The notes under the pieces were generated by a model, which ran no database searches, was not told the origin of the DNA, and was given only the letters and a program-made list of their open reading frames with translations. A DNA stretch of 64,000 bases, taken from the NCBI RefSeq assembly GCF_003574835.2, contig NZ_CP063196.1:1612001-1676000 (forward strand), read 5' to 3'. Position 1 is the stretch's first letter. Every line of letters begins with the position of its first letter. A program made the position numbers and the translations under genes. Below are positions 8,712 to 17,728 of this stretch, piece after piece. This DNA is from Thermobifida halotolerans. Its GTDB lineage: Bacteria > Actinomycetota > Actinomycetes > Streptosporangiales > Streptosporangiaceae.

Positions 8712-10795
8712 CCACCACCCACTGCCCGTACTGCGCCCTGCAGTGCGCGATGCACCTGGAGAGCGGGCCGGGCGGCGTCCTCGCCGCCCGCCCCGCGGCC
8801 TTTCCCACCAACCGGGGCGGACTGTGCCGCAAGGGATGGACCTCGGCGGAGACGCTCACCGTCGCCGACCGGCTCACCACGCCCCTGCTGCGCAAGGACC
8901 GCGGCGCCGAACTGCGGCCGGTCGACTGGGACACCGCCCTCGACCACGTCGCCGACCGGCTGCGCGCCGTCCAGGCCGCCCACGGCCGCGACGCGGTCGC
9001 GGTGTTCGGCAGCGGCGGTCTGACCAACGAGAAGAGCTACCAGCTCGGCAAGTTCGCGCGCGTGGCCCTGGGCACCTCCCAGATCGACTACAACGGCCGG
9101 TTCTGCATGTCCTCGGCCGCCGCCGCGGGCAACCGCGCCTTCGGACTGGACCGGGGCATGCCGTTCCCGGTCACCGACCTCGACGACGCCGAGGTGATCG
9201 TGCTGGCCGGAGCCAATCCGGCCGAGACGATGCCGCCGCTCATGGGCCACCTGTCCGCGGCCCGGCTCGTCGTCGTCGACCCGCGCCGCTCCGGCACCGC
9301 CCGCGAGGCGCTGCGCCGCGACGGCATGCACCTGGCGCCCCGCCCCGGCACCGACCTGGCGCTGGCGCTGGGCCTGCTGCACGCGGCCCGCCTCGAAGGG
9401 CTGCTGGACGACGACTACATCGCCGAACGCACCACCGGCTTCGCCGCCGCCTGGCGGCACGCCGCGGCCTGGTGGCCCGAACGCACCGAGCACGTCACCG
9501 GCGTGCCCGCCGCCCACATCCGCGACGCCGCCCGCCTGATCGGCACCGCCGAAAACGCCTACATCCTCACCGGGCGCGGCGTCGAACAGCACGCCAAGGG
9601 CACCGACACCGCCTCGGCGTGGATCAACCTGGCCCTGAGCCTGGGCCTGCCCGGACGCGTCGGCTCCGGCTACGGATGCATCACCGGCCAGGGCAACGGC
9701 CAGGGCGGGCGCGAACACGGCCAGAAAGCCGACCAGTTGCCCGGCTACCGCCGCATCGACGACGCCGCGGCCCGCGCGCACGTCGCCTCGGTGTGGGGCG
9801 TGGACCCCGACGACCTGCCCGGTCCGGGACGCAGCGCCTTCGAACTGCTGGACGCCCTGGGCACCGACACCGGGCCGCGCGCCATGCTGCTGTTCGGCTC
9901 CAACCCGGTCGTCTCCGCCCCCGACGCCACCCGGGTGCGTGAGCGGATGGCCGCCCTCGACCTGCTGGTGGTGGCCGACTTCGTGCTGTCGGAGTCGGCG
10001 GCGATGGCCGACGTGGTGCTGCCCGTGACCCAGTGGGCCGAGGAGAGCGGCACCATGACCAACCTGGAGGGCCGCGTCCTGCGCCGCCGCCGGGCCACGG
10101 CCCCGCCCGAGGGGGTGCGCACCGACCTGGAGGTCCTGCACCATCTCGCGGTGCGGCTGGGGCAGCCCGCCGAACGCTTCCCCACCGACCCCGACCTGGT
10201 GCTGGCCGAGTTGGGCGCCGCCTCCGTCGGAGGGGCCGCCGACTACTCGGGCGTCACCCCGGAGCGGCTGGAGGCGGGCGAGGCCCTGCACTGGCCGGTC
10301 CCCTCCGGCGGCGGGCCCACCCCGCGCCTGTTCCTGGACGCCTTCGCCCACCCGGACGGACGCGCCCGGTTCGCCGCCGTGGACCACCGGGCGGCCGCCG
10401 AGGACACCGACGCGGAGTACCCGCTGCTGGCCACGACCGGCCGCCTCATGGGCCACTACCAGTCGGGGGCCCAGACCCGCCGTGTCGCGGAACTCGCCGA
10501 CGCCGAGCCCGAGGCCTACGTGGAGGTGCACCCCGACACCGCCGCGCGGTGCGGCCTCGCCGAGGGCGAGTGGGCCACCGTCGCCTCCCGGCGCGGCTCG
10601 ACCGTCGCCCGGGTGCGGCTGCGCCCCGACACCCGCCGGGACACCGTGTTCCTGCCGTTCCACTACCCGGCCGAGCAGGCCGCCAACAACCTGACCAACC
10701 CTGCCCTGGATCCGACCAGCCGTATGCCCGAGTTCAAGGTCAGCGCGGTGCGACTGCACCCGTGCGCGGGCCGCAGAGGAGGAGAAGACCGGTGA
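8708..10795 (+). CDS. Assimilatory nitrate reductase catalytic subunit (molybdopterin)
   Basis: A 695-residue molybdopterin oxidoreductase of the NarB/NasA (NasC) type that reduces nitrate to nitrite in the cytoplasm. The N-terminal [4Fe-4S] ligands are Cys6, Cys9, Cys13 and Cys40 (HCPYCALQC...GGLCRKG). The molybdopterin domain shows GSGGLTNEKSYQLGKFAR and YGCITGQGNGQGGREHGQKA, and the C-terminal dinucleotide-binding barrel ends with PFHYPAEQAANNLTNPALD. It has no C-terminal [2Fe-2S] domain, consistent with electrons arriving through the next gene's product. ATG 8708 overlaps the narK stop and GTG 10792 overlaps its own stop, so three genes are tightly coupled. Confidence 0.93.
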   Translation: MTTTHCPYCALQCAMHLESGPGGVLAARPAAFPTNRGGLCRKGWTSAETLTVADRLTTPLLRKDRGAELRPVDWDTALDHVADRLRAVQAAHGRDAVAVFGSGGLTNEKSYQLGKFARVALGTSQIDYNGRFCMSSAAAAGNRAFGLDRGMPFPVTDLDDAEVIVLAGANPAETMPPLMGHLSAARLVVVDPRRSGTAREALRRDGMHLAPRPGTDLALALGLLHAARLEGLLDDDYIAERTTGFAAAWRHAAAWWPERTEHVTGVPAAHIRDAARLIGTAENAYILTGRGVEQHAKGTDTASAWINLALSLGLPGRVGSGYGCITGQGNGQGGREHGQKADQLPGYRRIDDAAARAHVASVWGVDPDDLPGPGRSAFELLDALGTDTGPRAMLLFGSNPVVSAPDATRVRERMAALDLLVVADFVLSESAAMADVVLPVTQWAEESGTMTNLEGRVLRRRRATAPPEGVRTDLEVLHHLAVRLGQPAERFPTDPDLVLAELGAASVGGAADYSGVTPERLEAGEALHWPVPSGGGPTPRLFLDAFAHPDGRARFAAVDHRAAAEDTDAEYPLLATTGRLMGHYQSGAQTRRVAELADAEPEAYVEVHPDTAARCGLAEGEWATVASRRGSTVARVRLRPDTRRDTVFLPFHYPAEQAANNLTNPALDPTSRMPEFKVSAVRLHPCAGRRGGEDR

Positions 10796-12228
10796 GTCAC
10801 CAGCCCAGGCACGTCGTTGTCATCGGCCACGGCATGGTGGGGGCCCGTTTCGTCGACGAGGTCGCCCGCCGCGACCCCGACGGCGATCGGCTGCGCGTCA
10901 CCGTGGTGGGCGCCGAGCCGGAAGGCCCCTACAACCGCATCCTGCTGTCCGAGGTCGTCAACGGCAGACTTGCCGAGGCCGACCTGGCGCTGCCCGAGAC
11001 CGTCATGCCGCGTCTGACGGTGCGCTCGGGACGCGCCGCCACCGCGATCGACCCGGCCGCGCGCACCGTCGCCCTGGACGACGGAAGCAGCCTCGACTAC
11101 GACGAGCTGGTCCTGGCCACCGGGGCGCGCGCGGTGCTGCCCCCGATGCCCGGCGCCACCGTCCCCTCCGGCGCGCCCGCCGAGGGCGTCACCGCGCTGC
11201 GCGACCTGGCCGACTGCCGCCGCCTGAAGGCGCTGGTGCGCCCCGGAGCGCCCGTCGTCGTCCTGGGCGGCGGCGTGCTCGGCCTGGAGGCCGCGCGCGC
11301 GTTGAGCCAGACGGGGGCACGGGTCAACCTGGTGGAGTCCTCGACGTGGCTGATGCGCCGCCAGCTCGACCAGGACGCCGCACGTGTCCTGCAGGGCCAC
11401 TACAACCGCCTCGGCATCACCGTCCACTCCTGGAAGGTGGCCGTGCGCTGGATTCCCGGCACCGGCCTGGAACTCGACGACGGCCGCGTCCTGGCTGGAG
11501 ACGCCCTGGTCGTCACCGCCGGGGTGCGCCCGCGCACCGAACTGGCCGCCGAGGCCGGACTGGACGTGGAGCACGCGATCGTCGTCAACGACTCGCTGAC
11601 CACATCCGACCCGCGCGTCCACGCCATCGGCGACTGCGCCCAGCACCCGGGCGGAGGCGGCGGACTGGTGCAGCCCGGATACGAGCAGGCCGCGGTGCTG
11701 GCCGACCTGCTCACCGGGGCCGCCCCGCACGCCCGCTACACCGGGGCGCGTCCGGCCACCCGGCTCAAGGCCGACGGCATCGACCTGGTGTCCTTCGGCG
11801 AACCCGACGCCGAGGACGCCGAGACCGTCACCGTCAACGACGCCCACGGCGGACGCTACGCCAAGCTGTCGGTGCGCGACGACCGCGTCGTCGGCGCGAT
11901 CCTGCTGGGCTTCCCCGACTCCGCGGCCACCATCGGCCAGCTCTACGACCACGGCTCACCGGTGCCCCAGGACCGGCTGGCCCTGCTGCTGGGCGGCGCA
12001 CTGCCCGACACCTCAGCGGAGGAGGCCGACCCGGACGCGACCCTGGTGTGCCGGTGCAACGCGGTCAGCCGCGCCCGGTTGGAGAGCGCGTGGCTGGACG
12101 GCGCCCGCACCAAGGACGCCGTCGCCGCCGCCACCCGCGCCACCACCGGCTGCGGCGGCTGCACCCGTGACGTCAACGCCCTGCTGTCGTCCTGGAACAA
12201 CGGCCAGCCCGCCCCGACACCGGCCTAG
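10792..12228 (+). CDS. FAD/NAD(P)H oxidoreductase with BFD-type [2Fe-2S] domain, nitrate reductase electron-transfer partner
   Basis: A 478-residue protein resembling the N-terminal half of NirB and the NasB subunit. Two Rossmann FAD/NAD domains (VVVIGHGMVGARF at the start, VVVLGGGVLGLEAARAL in the middle) are followed by a BFD-like [2Fe-2S] domain with Cys420, Cys422, Cys454 and Cys457 (CRCN...CGGC). There is no sirohaem domain, so it is not a nitrite reductase. It most likely passes NAD(P)H electrons to the nitrate reductase encoded just upstream. GTG 10792 overlaps that gene's stop and follows AGAGGAGGAG. Confidence 0.85.
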   Translation: MSHQPRHVVVIGHGMVGARFVDEVARRDPDGDRLRVTVVGAEPEGPYNRILLSEVVNGRLAEADLALPETVMPRLTVRSGRAATAIDPAARTVALDDGSSLDYDELVLATGARAVLPPMPGATVPSGAPAEGVTALRDLADCRRLKALVRPGAPVVVLGGGVLGLEAARALSQTGARVNLVESSTWLMRRQLDQDAARVLQGHYNRLGITVHSWKVAVRWIPGTGLELDDGRVLAGDALVVTAGVRPRTELAAEAGLDVEHAIVVNDSLTTSDPRVHAIGDCAQHPGGGGGLVQPGYEQAAVLADLLTGAAPHARYTGARPATRLKADGIDLVSFGEPDAEDAETVTVNDAHGGRYAKLSVRDDRVVGAILLGFPDSAATIGQLYDHGSPVPQDRLALLLGGALPDTSAEEADPDATLVCRCNAVSRARLESAWLDGARTKDAVAAATRATTGCGGCTRDVNALLSSWNNGQPAPTPA

Positions 12229-12245
12229 GCGCCAGGCCCGCCGGT

Positions 12246-12286
12246 CCGCCGCGGTCACGACCGGGTGTTGGACGTGACCGCGGCGG
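12246..12286. terminator. Bidirectional hairpin terminator
   Basis: CCGCCGCGGTCAC and GTGACCGCGGCGG form a perfect 13-bp stem around a 15-base loop. The hairpin lies between the converging nitrate operon and the methyltransferase gene. There is no U-tract, as is usual in high-GC actinobacteria. Confidence 0.75.
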
Positions 12287-12307
12287 TGGGACCGGTGCGG
12301 GTTCCGG

Positions 12308-13096
12308 TCAACGCCGTGCCGCGATGACGACGGTGGCGTCCCGCTCCTCGCAGTGGGCCACGCGCGGCAGCAGTCCGCCGCGGGCGGCCGCGGCGGCGGT
12401 GCGCGGGGCCTGGCGCTCGCTGGTCTCGACCAGCAGGTGGCCGCCCGGGGCGAGCCACGACGGTGCGGCGGCGATCACCCGCCGCTGGACGTCGAGGCCG
12501 TCCGCGCCGCCGTCGAGCGCCGTCCTCGGTTCGTGCGCGCGGGCCTCCGCGGGCAGCAGGCCGAGCTCCTCGGTGGGCACGTAGGGGGCGTTGGCGACCA
12601 GTACGTCGACGCGGCCGCGCAGCTCCTCGGGCAGGGCCGAGTACAGGTCACCCTCGTGGACCCGGCCCTTCCCGGCGAGGTTGCGGCGGGCGCACCGCAC
12701 CGCGACGGGGTCGATGTCGGCGGCGTGCAACTCGATGGGCCCCAGTGCCGCGGCGAGCGCGGCCCCCACCGCGCCCGAACCGCAGCACAGGTCGACGACA
12801 ACAGCGCACGGCGGGGCCAGGGCCGCCGCCCGGCGGACGAGGAACTCGGTGCGGCGGCGCGGCACGAACACCCCGGTCTCCACCGCGATCCGCAGCCCGC
12901 AGAACCCCGCCCACCCCAGGACGTACTCCAGGGGGCAGCCGCCGGCCCGCCGCTCCACCATGGCGGCCAGTTCGGTCGGGGTGCGTGCCGCGGAGACGAG
13001 CAGGCGTGCCTCGTCCTCGGCGAACACGCACCCGGCGGCGCGCAGTTCGGCGGTGACGGACAGGAGGTGACGAGAAGAAGGCACGGGAACCGGCAC
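12308..13096 (-). CDS. PrmC/HemK-like putative protein (glutamine-N5) methyltransferase
   Basis: A 262-residue SAM-dependent methyltransferase. Motif I is VVDLCCGSGAVGAAL, and the substrate motif reads NAPYVPT where PrmC itself has NPPY. That NAPY variant is typical of the PrmC-related branch whose substrate is unassigned, so it may not be the release-factor methyltransferase. The N-terminal helical domain (ECPLEYVLGWAGF-like, FVPRRRTEFLV) is present. The GTG at 13096 has GAAAGG six bases upstream; the frame is open beyond it but lacks a better start. Confidence 0.8.
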   Translation of the reverse strand: MPVPVPSSRHLLSVTAELRAAGCVFAEDEARLLVSAARTPTELAAMVERRAGGCPLEYVLGWAGFCGLRIAVETGVFVPRRRTEFLVRRAAALAPPCAVVVDLCCGSGAVGAALAAALGPIELHAADIDPVAVRCARRNLAGKGRVHEGDLYSALPEELRGRVDVLVANAPYVPTEELGLLPAEARAHEPRTALDGGADGLDVQRRVIAAAPSWLAPGGHLLVETSERQAPRTAAAAARGGLLPRVAHCEERDATVVIAARR

Positions 13097-13280
13097 AGGC
13101 AACCTTTCGGGAGGCCGAAGGGGCTCTCCCGGGGGCCTATGCCGGTCCGACCACACGGCCGCAGGAGGGGAGCGCCCATCGTGACACGGGAATGGGACTC
13201 ACCTCCTCGGTTCCCGCGGACAGGGACATGACGAACCTACTCGCTCCGCGCCGCCGCACACCACAGCTTTTCCCGTCGGC

Positions 13281-14228
13281 TTAGTCTGCGCCCGAAGACG
13301 GTTGCGGACCTCCGGGCGGGAACGGGACGGCTGCCAGGAGGGGCAGCAGTTGCTCCTCCTCGTAGTCCAGGTGGGCCTCCAGATCACCCGCCATCCGGTC
13401 GAGTTCGGCGCGGAACCGGTCGGGGTCGGCGGTGGACACCTCGGCCAGCAACGCCACCAGTTCGCCGCGGACGCGCTCCACCGCGCGGTGCTCGGCGCGC
13501 AGCCGTTCGACCGTCTCCTTCAGCTCCGGGTGCTGCTGTTCCAGCGCGGGCAGTACACCGGCGTCCTCGGCGGTGTGGTGGAAGTGCAGGCCCTCGCAGA
13601 AGGCCAGGCAGTGCTGGCGGATCTGCAGGCCCAGACCCACCGGCGGCCGCTCGTCCGCCTCCGCGCGGGTCGCGAGGTAGGCGTCGGTCTCGGCGCGGAC
13701 GTGGTGGAGTTGGCCGCGCAGCCACGTGTGGATCTCGACGAGCTTGTCGGCGAGACTGGCCGCCGCGCCGTCGTCCTCGGTGAGGCGCTCCAACGCCACC
13801 ACCGGAATGGTCCGCCCGGTTCTGGCCTGGTAGTCGCCGTAGCCGGGGTCCCGGCGCACGATCTCGGCGAACAGCCGGTCGCGTTCGGCGCCTTCCAGGG
13901 GGACCGCGATCGCGCCGAAGGTCTTGGCGCCGACCTCGACGCGCGCCGCCGGGTGGGCGAGCAGGTTGCGGTACCAGTCGGGATGGCGGGGCGCGCCGCC
14001 GGCCGAGGCGACGACCAGCAGCCGTTCGCCGTCGCGGAAGTAGCCCAGGGGAGTGGTGTGCTCCCGGCCGGACCTGGCGCCCACGGTGGTGAGCAGCAGC
14101 AGGTCACCCCCGAGGGGGCCGTCGACGCGGCCCCTGTTGGCGCGGAACTCCTCGACGACGGGCCGGTTGAAGTCGCTGACGTGTGGTTCGGTGTGGTTGA
14201 ACGGGTTCGGAGGCTCGGACGCGGACAA
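13281..14228 (-). CDS. Deazaflavin (F420)-dependent nitroreductase fused to a hemerythrin domain
   Basis: A 315-residue two-domain protein. Residues about 15-150 are a DUF385/F420-dependent nitroreductase barrel (GDLLLLTTVGARSGREHTTPL, DWYRNLLAHPAARVEVG). Residues about 155-300 are a hemerythrin HHE four-helix bundle with di-iron ligand motifs HFHHTAEDAGVLP (214-226) and HLDYEEEQLLPLL (286-298). The pairing suggests a redox enzyme tied to O2, NO or iron sensing (inference). The TTG at 14228 is chosen because GAGGAG lies eight bases before it; GTG within HVSDFN, 16 codons in, is an alternative. Confidence 0.75.
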   Translation of the reverse strand: MSASEPPNPFNHTEPHVSDFNRPVVEEFRANRGRVDGPLGGDLLLLTTVGARSGREHTTPLGYFRDGERLLVVASAGGAPRHPDWYRNLLAHPAARVEVGAKTFGAIAVPLEGAERDRLFAEIVRRDPGYGDYQARTGRTIPVVALERLTEDDGAAASLADKLVEIHTWLRGQLHHVRAETDAYLATRAEADERPPVGLGLQIRQHCLAFCEGLHFHHTAEDAGVLPALEQQHPELKETVERLRAEHRAVERVRGELVALLAEVSTADPDRFRAELDRMAGDLEAHLDYEEEQLLPLLAAVPFPPGGPQPSSGAD

Positions 14229-14599
14229 GCTGAGGGCTCCTCGGAAATCTTTGGGATACGGCGGTTCACGGGACGAGCGTCGCCCGGTCGCGCCGTCGGC
14301 GGACGGCGGAGCACGAGCACGGGAGCAGGAAGTCCGCGTGGGAGCGACGGGCCGGGAGGGCACTCTGGGGCACGGGTCCGTGGCGGTCCGAAACGGCCGG
14401 AAGCGGCCACGGACAACGAGAACGCGACGGCGCGAGGCGCGGCGGCCGTGTCAGGCGAGGGGCGTCTGTGGACTCATGACTGGCTCCCCGGAAGATGATG
14501 GTGCCTCCATGCCGCCGCCGTCCACCTGGTCGGCGACACGCGGCACAAGATCCCATTACAGACGGTGGCGACCGCGCCGTCAACCCCGTTCCGGGCAAG
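14229..14599. other. Non-coding stretch between the fusion gene and decayed DNA
   Basis: No reading frame here has a recognisable product or a usable start. The right half (about 14290-14600) shows weak arginine/proline-rich frames on both strands typical of non-coding high-GC DNA. It probably carries the promoter of the minus-strand fusion gene. Confidence 0.4.
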
Positions 14600-15170
14600 G
14601 AGCCTCAGCCGCCGGTCGGGGCGGTGGCGCGGTCTGGGCCCCGGCGCAGCAGCACCAGCGCGACCACGGCGGCCCACGCCGGTCCCGTGGTGATCGAGAG
14701 CCGCCGAGCCCGCCCACCTCGGCAGGGCCCCCTGCTGGGAGAATCCGAGGCTCGCCAGGAGGAGGCAGCCGACGAGCACCGCGGCACTGAGCACGCGGCA
14801 GACCGCGAGCGCCCACGGCGGCCGCGCACAGAGCAGCGGGCGAGGGCCGGGCAGGCCAGCGGAAAACCGGGGAAGAACGGCGTCGACGCGCCGCCGTGGG
14901 CCGCGCCGAGCGGGATGTACACCGGTGCGCCGGGAGTTCCGGGCGGACGGCCGTTCGCCGGGTCCCCGGGGAAACGGCCCGGCTCCGACCAGTCCGATCC
15001 CGCAGGCCCCCAGCAGCCACGGCTCGACTCCCGCGGCTACCCCGCACCGCAGGAGCGCGCGTCTCGGTACCACGGGAAGCCCCGGGGACAGGCACGGGCC
15101 CGCCCCACCACGCGGTCCCCGCGCGAGCGCGGCCTCGAAAGGACCCGCGCGCACCCGTCTGGCCACGTCC
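14600..15170 (-). pseudogene. DUF998 membrane protein relic with several frameshifts
   Basis: Pieces of a DUF998-type multipass membrane protein are spread over different minus-strand frames in the right order. Examples are GVEPWLLGACGIGLVGAGPF near 15030, VYIPLGAAHGGA near 14900, a helix PWALAVCRVLSAAVLVGCLL near 14790, and LSITTGPAWAAVVALVLLRR near 14660. At least two frame changes are needed to join them. Intact members are about 200-230 residues with six helices. The gene is not functional. Confidence 0.55.
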
Positions 15171-15266
15171 GTGCGGATGCGGGATGGCCGCGGTTCGTCG
15201 CCGTGCCGGAGTGCAGGGGATCCGACACGGCCGCACCCTCATCAGGACCGACCGGTACCCCCCGCC

Positions 15267-15479
15267 TTCCAGACCTGCTCCGTCTGCGGGGACAGGGACG
15301 CCCCAGACCCCTCCATGTCCGTACGTGGGCGTGTCCGGTGTGCGGGTGTGCCGGGTCGTGACGTCAACGCGGTGGTCAACGTCGCCCGGGTGGTCGGACC
15401 GGCCGTGTCAGCCGGGCCCCGCCGCGCGACCGTCCCGAGCGTGCGAGGCAGCGCGCAGCAGGGGAGAAAGCGCAGGTAA
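15267..15479 (+). pseudogene. tnpB C-terminal relic (IS200/IS605), with possible degraded right end downstream
   Basis: The zinc ribbon and C-terminus of a TnpB nuclease are readable across two frames: FQTCSVCGDRDAP, then PLHVRTWACPVCG in the next frame, then RDVNAVVNVARVVGPAVSA. Cys pairs CSVC and CPVC are intact, but two frame changes separate them and everything upstream is lost. The following bases (about 15520-15590), containing GGGAACCCCCTCTCGGGG, look like the hairpin-rich right end of such elements, where the omega RNA is normally encoded. That last point is inference. Confidence 0.6.
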
Positions 15480-15816
15480 GACCGGGCCCTGTTCCGGCGC
15501 AGCGCTACAAGCGGGAACCCACCGAGGCGGTCGTGCGACCGTGGTGGGAACCCCCTCTCGGGGACGGGAGCGGAAGCCGCCCCCGGTGGCTCGAATCGTC
15601 ATCGGTACGGACCCGCGTGCGATCCTGTCCAGGAGTTTCCCGGCCGAACCGCTCGACGGCAGCGGCCCGGCGGGGCGGGACCCTGTCGGGACCGGTCCGA
15701 CAGGAGCGGAGCACCGGGGAGATCCACCGCCGAAGACGGGTCCGGTGACCGAATCCGCCGGTGGACTGCGGTAAAGAAGAAGGAAAGCAGTAGCGGTTGG
15801 TCCGAGGGAGTCGTGG
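15480..15816. other. Non-coding leader of the kinase gene
   Basis: Apart from the possible IS right end, nothing recognisable is present. It ends in the kinase ribosome site GAGGGAG (15804-15810). No convincing -35/-10 pair is seen. Confidence 0.4.
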
Positions 15817-17511
15817 GTGCGGTCCGAGATGGTGCTGGCCGGCCGGTACCGGCTGGAAGAGCGACTGGGACGCGGCGGAATGGGCGAGGTGTGGCGGGGT
15901 TTCGACCCGCACCTGCAGCGTTCCGTCGCCGTCAAACTCATCGCCGGGGGAGGAGGTGACGACGAGGCCCTGATCCGGCGGTTCCAACGTGAGGCGCGCA
16001 TCGCCGCCAACATCCAGCACCCCGGCATCACCGCCGTGCACGACTTCGGCCGCCACGACGGCCAACTGTTCCTCGTCATGGAGCTGCTGCGCGGCCGCGA
16101 CCTCGCCGCGCTCCTCGCCGACCACCCCGACGGCCTGCCGCTGGACCAGGTGGTGTCGGTCGCCACCCAGGCCGCCGACGCGCTGCAGGCCGCGCACGCC
16201 CACCGGGTGGTGCACCGCGACCTCAAACCCGGCAACCTGTTCCTGCTCGACAGCGGGCACGTCAAGATCTGCGACTTCGGGATCGCCCACATCGCCGACG
16301 CGACCAGCCAGCTCACCGCCGCCGGAACCGCGCTCGGCACCCCGGCGTTCATGCCCCCCGAGCAGTGGAAGGGCGAGGAGGTCGACGCCGGCAGCGACGT
16401 CTACGCGTTCGGCGGCGTCCTGCACACGATGCTGACCGGCAGCGTCCCCTTCACCGGCACCCTGCCCGCGCTGATGGCCCAGCACCTCACCCAGCCCCCG
16501 CCGCCCGTCCGCGCCGACCGACCCGACGTCCCCGCCGAACTGGCCGACCTCGTGGCTCGGATGATGGCCAAGGATCCCGCCGAGCGGCCCGCCAGCCACG
16601 ACCTGAGCGGACTGATCCGCCGCGCCGCCGGGTCCTCCGCCGCCACGGGAGCCTCCCCGACGGCCGCGGCGACCCCCGCCCCGCCGCCCGCCGCGGCCAC
16701 CCCGGTCCCGCCGCATGCGACCGCATATCCCGCCACGGGCCATTCCCGGCCCCCCTCGCAGCCGGTCCATCCCGGCGGCACCGCGGCCCCCGCGGCGGGC
16801 GACCCCCACACCATGTTCACCCTGGGACTGCGCCACAGGGAGCAGGGCGACGTCGCCGGAGCCGAGTCCTGGTACCGGCGCGCCGCCGAGGCGGGCCACC
16901 TCGACTCCATGTTCAACCTCGCCCTGCTCTCCCGGGAGCGCGGCAACATGGCCGAGGCCGAGTCCTGGTACCGGCGCGCCGCCGAGGCGGGCGACCCCGA
17001 CGCCATGACCAACCTCGGCACCCTCCTCAAGGACCGCGGAGAGGTCGCCGAGGCCGAGCAGTGGCACCGGAGAGCGGCCGAGGCGGGCCACGTCGCCTCC
17101 ATGCACACCCTCGGCAACCTGCTGTACGGCAGGGGCGACGCAGCCGAGGCCGAGCAGTGGTGGTGCCGCGCCGCCGAGGGCGGCAACATCCGCGCCATGG
17201 GCCTGCTGGGCAATCTGCTGGAGCAGCGGGGCGACGCGTTCGGCGCGGAGCAGTGGTACCGGCGCGCCGCCGAGTCCGGTCACCTCGACGCCATGGTCAA
17301 CCTCGGCGTCCTGCTGGAGAACCGCCGGGACCTGTTCGGCGCGGAGCAGTGGTACCACCGCGCCGCCGAGGCGGGCGACATCGACGCCATGGTCAACCTC
17401 GGCAGTCTGCTGTACGACCGCGGCGACGTGGGCGGAGCCGAGTACTGGTGGCGCCGCGCCGCCCAGACCGGCAACACCCGGGCCATCCACAACCTCGGCA
17501 GACTGGGGTAG
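15817..17511 (+). CDS. Serine/threonine protein kinase with C-terminal Sel1-like repeats
   Basis: A 564-residue soluble Hanks-type kinase. Key residues are the glycine loop LGRGGMGEVW (17-26), ATP-binding Lys40 (VAVK), the catalytic loop HRDLKPGN (133-140; Asp135) and DFG (Asp153). A Pro/Ala-rich linker spans about 270-330. Residues about 331-560 hold six to seven 36-residue Sel1/TPR-like repeats with the pattern GDVAEAEQWYRRAAEAGHxDAM. There is no transmembrane helix and no PASTA domain, so the repeats, not the cell wall, probably select partners. GTG 15817 follows GAGGGAG with six-base spacing. Confidence 0.9.
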   Translation: MRSEMVLAGRYRLEERLGRGGMGEVWRGFDPHLQRSVAVKLIAGGGGDDEALIRRFQREARIAANIQHPGITAVHDFGRHDGQLFLVMELLRGRDLAALLADHPDGLPLDQVVSVATQAADALQAAHAHRVVHRDLKPGNLFLLDSGHVKICDFGIAHIADATSQLTAAGTALGTPAFMPPEQWKGEEVDAGSDVYAFGGVLHTMLTGSVPFTGTLPALMAQHLTQPPPPVRADRPDVPAELADLVARMMAKDPAERPASHDLSGLIRRAAGSSAATGASPTAAATPAPPPAAATPVPPHATAYPATGHSRPPSQPVHPGGTAAPAAGDPHTMFTLGLRHREQGDVAGAESWYRRAAEAGHLDSMFNLALLSRERGNMAEAESWYRRAAEAGDPDAMTNLGTLLKDRGEVAEAEQWHRRAAEAGHVASMHTLGNLLYGRGDAAEAEQWWCRAAEGGNIRAMGLLGNLLEQRGDAFGAEQWYRRAAESGHLDAMVNLGVLLENRRDLFGAEQWYHRAAEAGDIDAMVNLGSLLYDRGDVGGAEYWWRRAAQTGNTRAIHNLGRLG

Positions 17512-17516
17512 GACGG

Positions 17517-17715
17517 CGGAATCCTTCCCACCCCAGGAGCCGGGCTCCCTCCTCCAGACGCCCCACGGCCGCGGCGAGAACGCTTCCGGACTCCGCCCCG
17601 TACGTCTCGACCAGGAGGTCCAGGGGAAGCGGGGCGGCGCGGCGGGGAGCAGTTGTCGGCAGCCCTTCCTGGTAGAGGCGGATGGCGGGGTCGGGTCTGC
17701 GTGGTGGGGCGGAAG
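17517..17715 (-). other. Possible coding relic of unknown family
   Basis: A minus-strand frame with strong G/C third positions reads DPAIRLYQEGLPTTAPRRAA and PLDLLVETYGAESGSVLAAA, then VGRLEEGARLLGWEGF. It lacks a start, and I do not recognise it. It may be the remains of a gene that once ended the PKS operon's neighbourhood. Confidence 0.25.
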
Positions 17716-17728
17716 CGGTGCGGAGACG

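Noticed and set aside
10792-12228. Second NirB nitrite reductase
   Set aside because: The sirohaem/[4Fe-4S] domain is entirely missing. The protein ends after the BFD [2Fe-2S] domain.
16800-17500. Regularly spaced similar units suggesting a CRISPR array
   Set aside because: The spacing is 108 bases and each unit codes a 36-residue Sel1-like repeat in frame with the kinase. There are no unique spacers.
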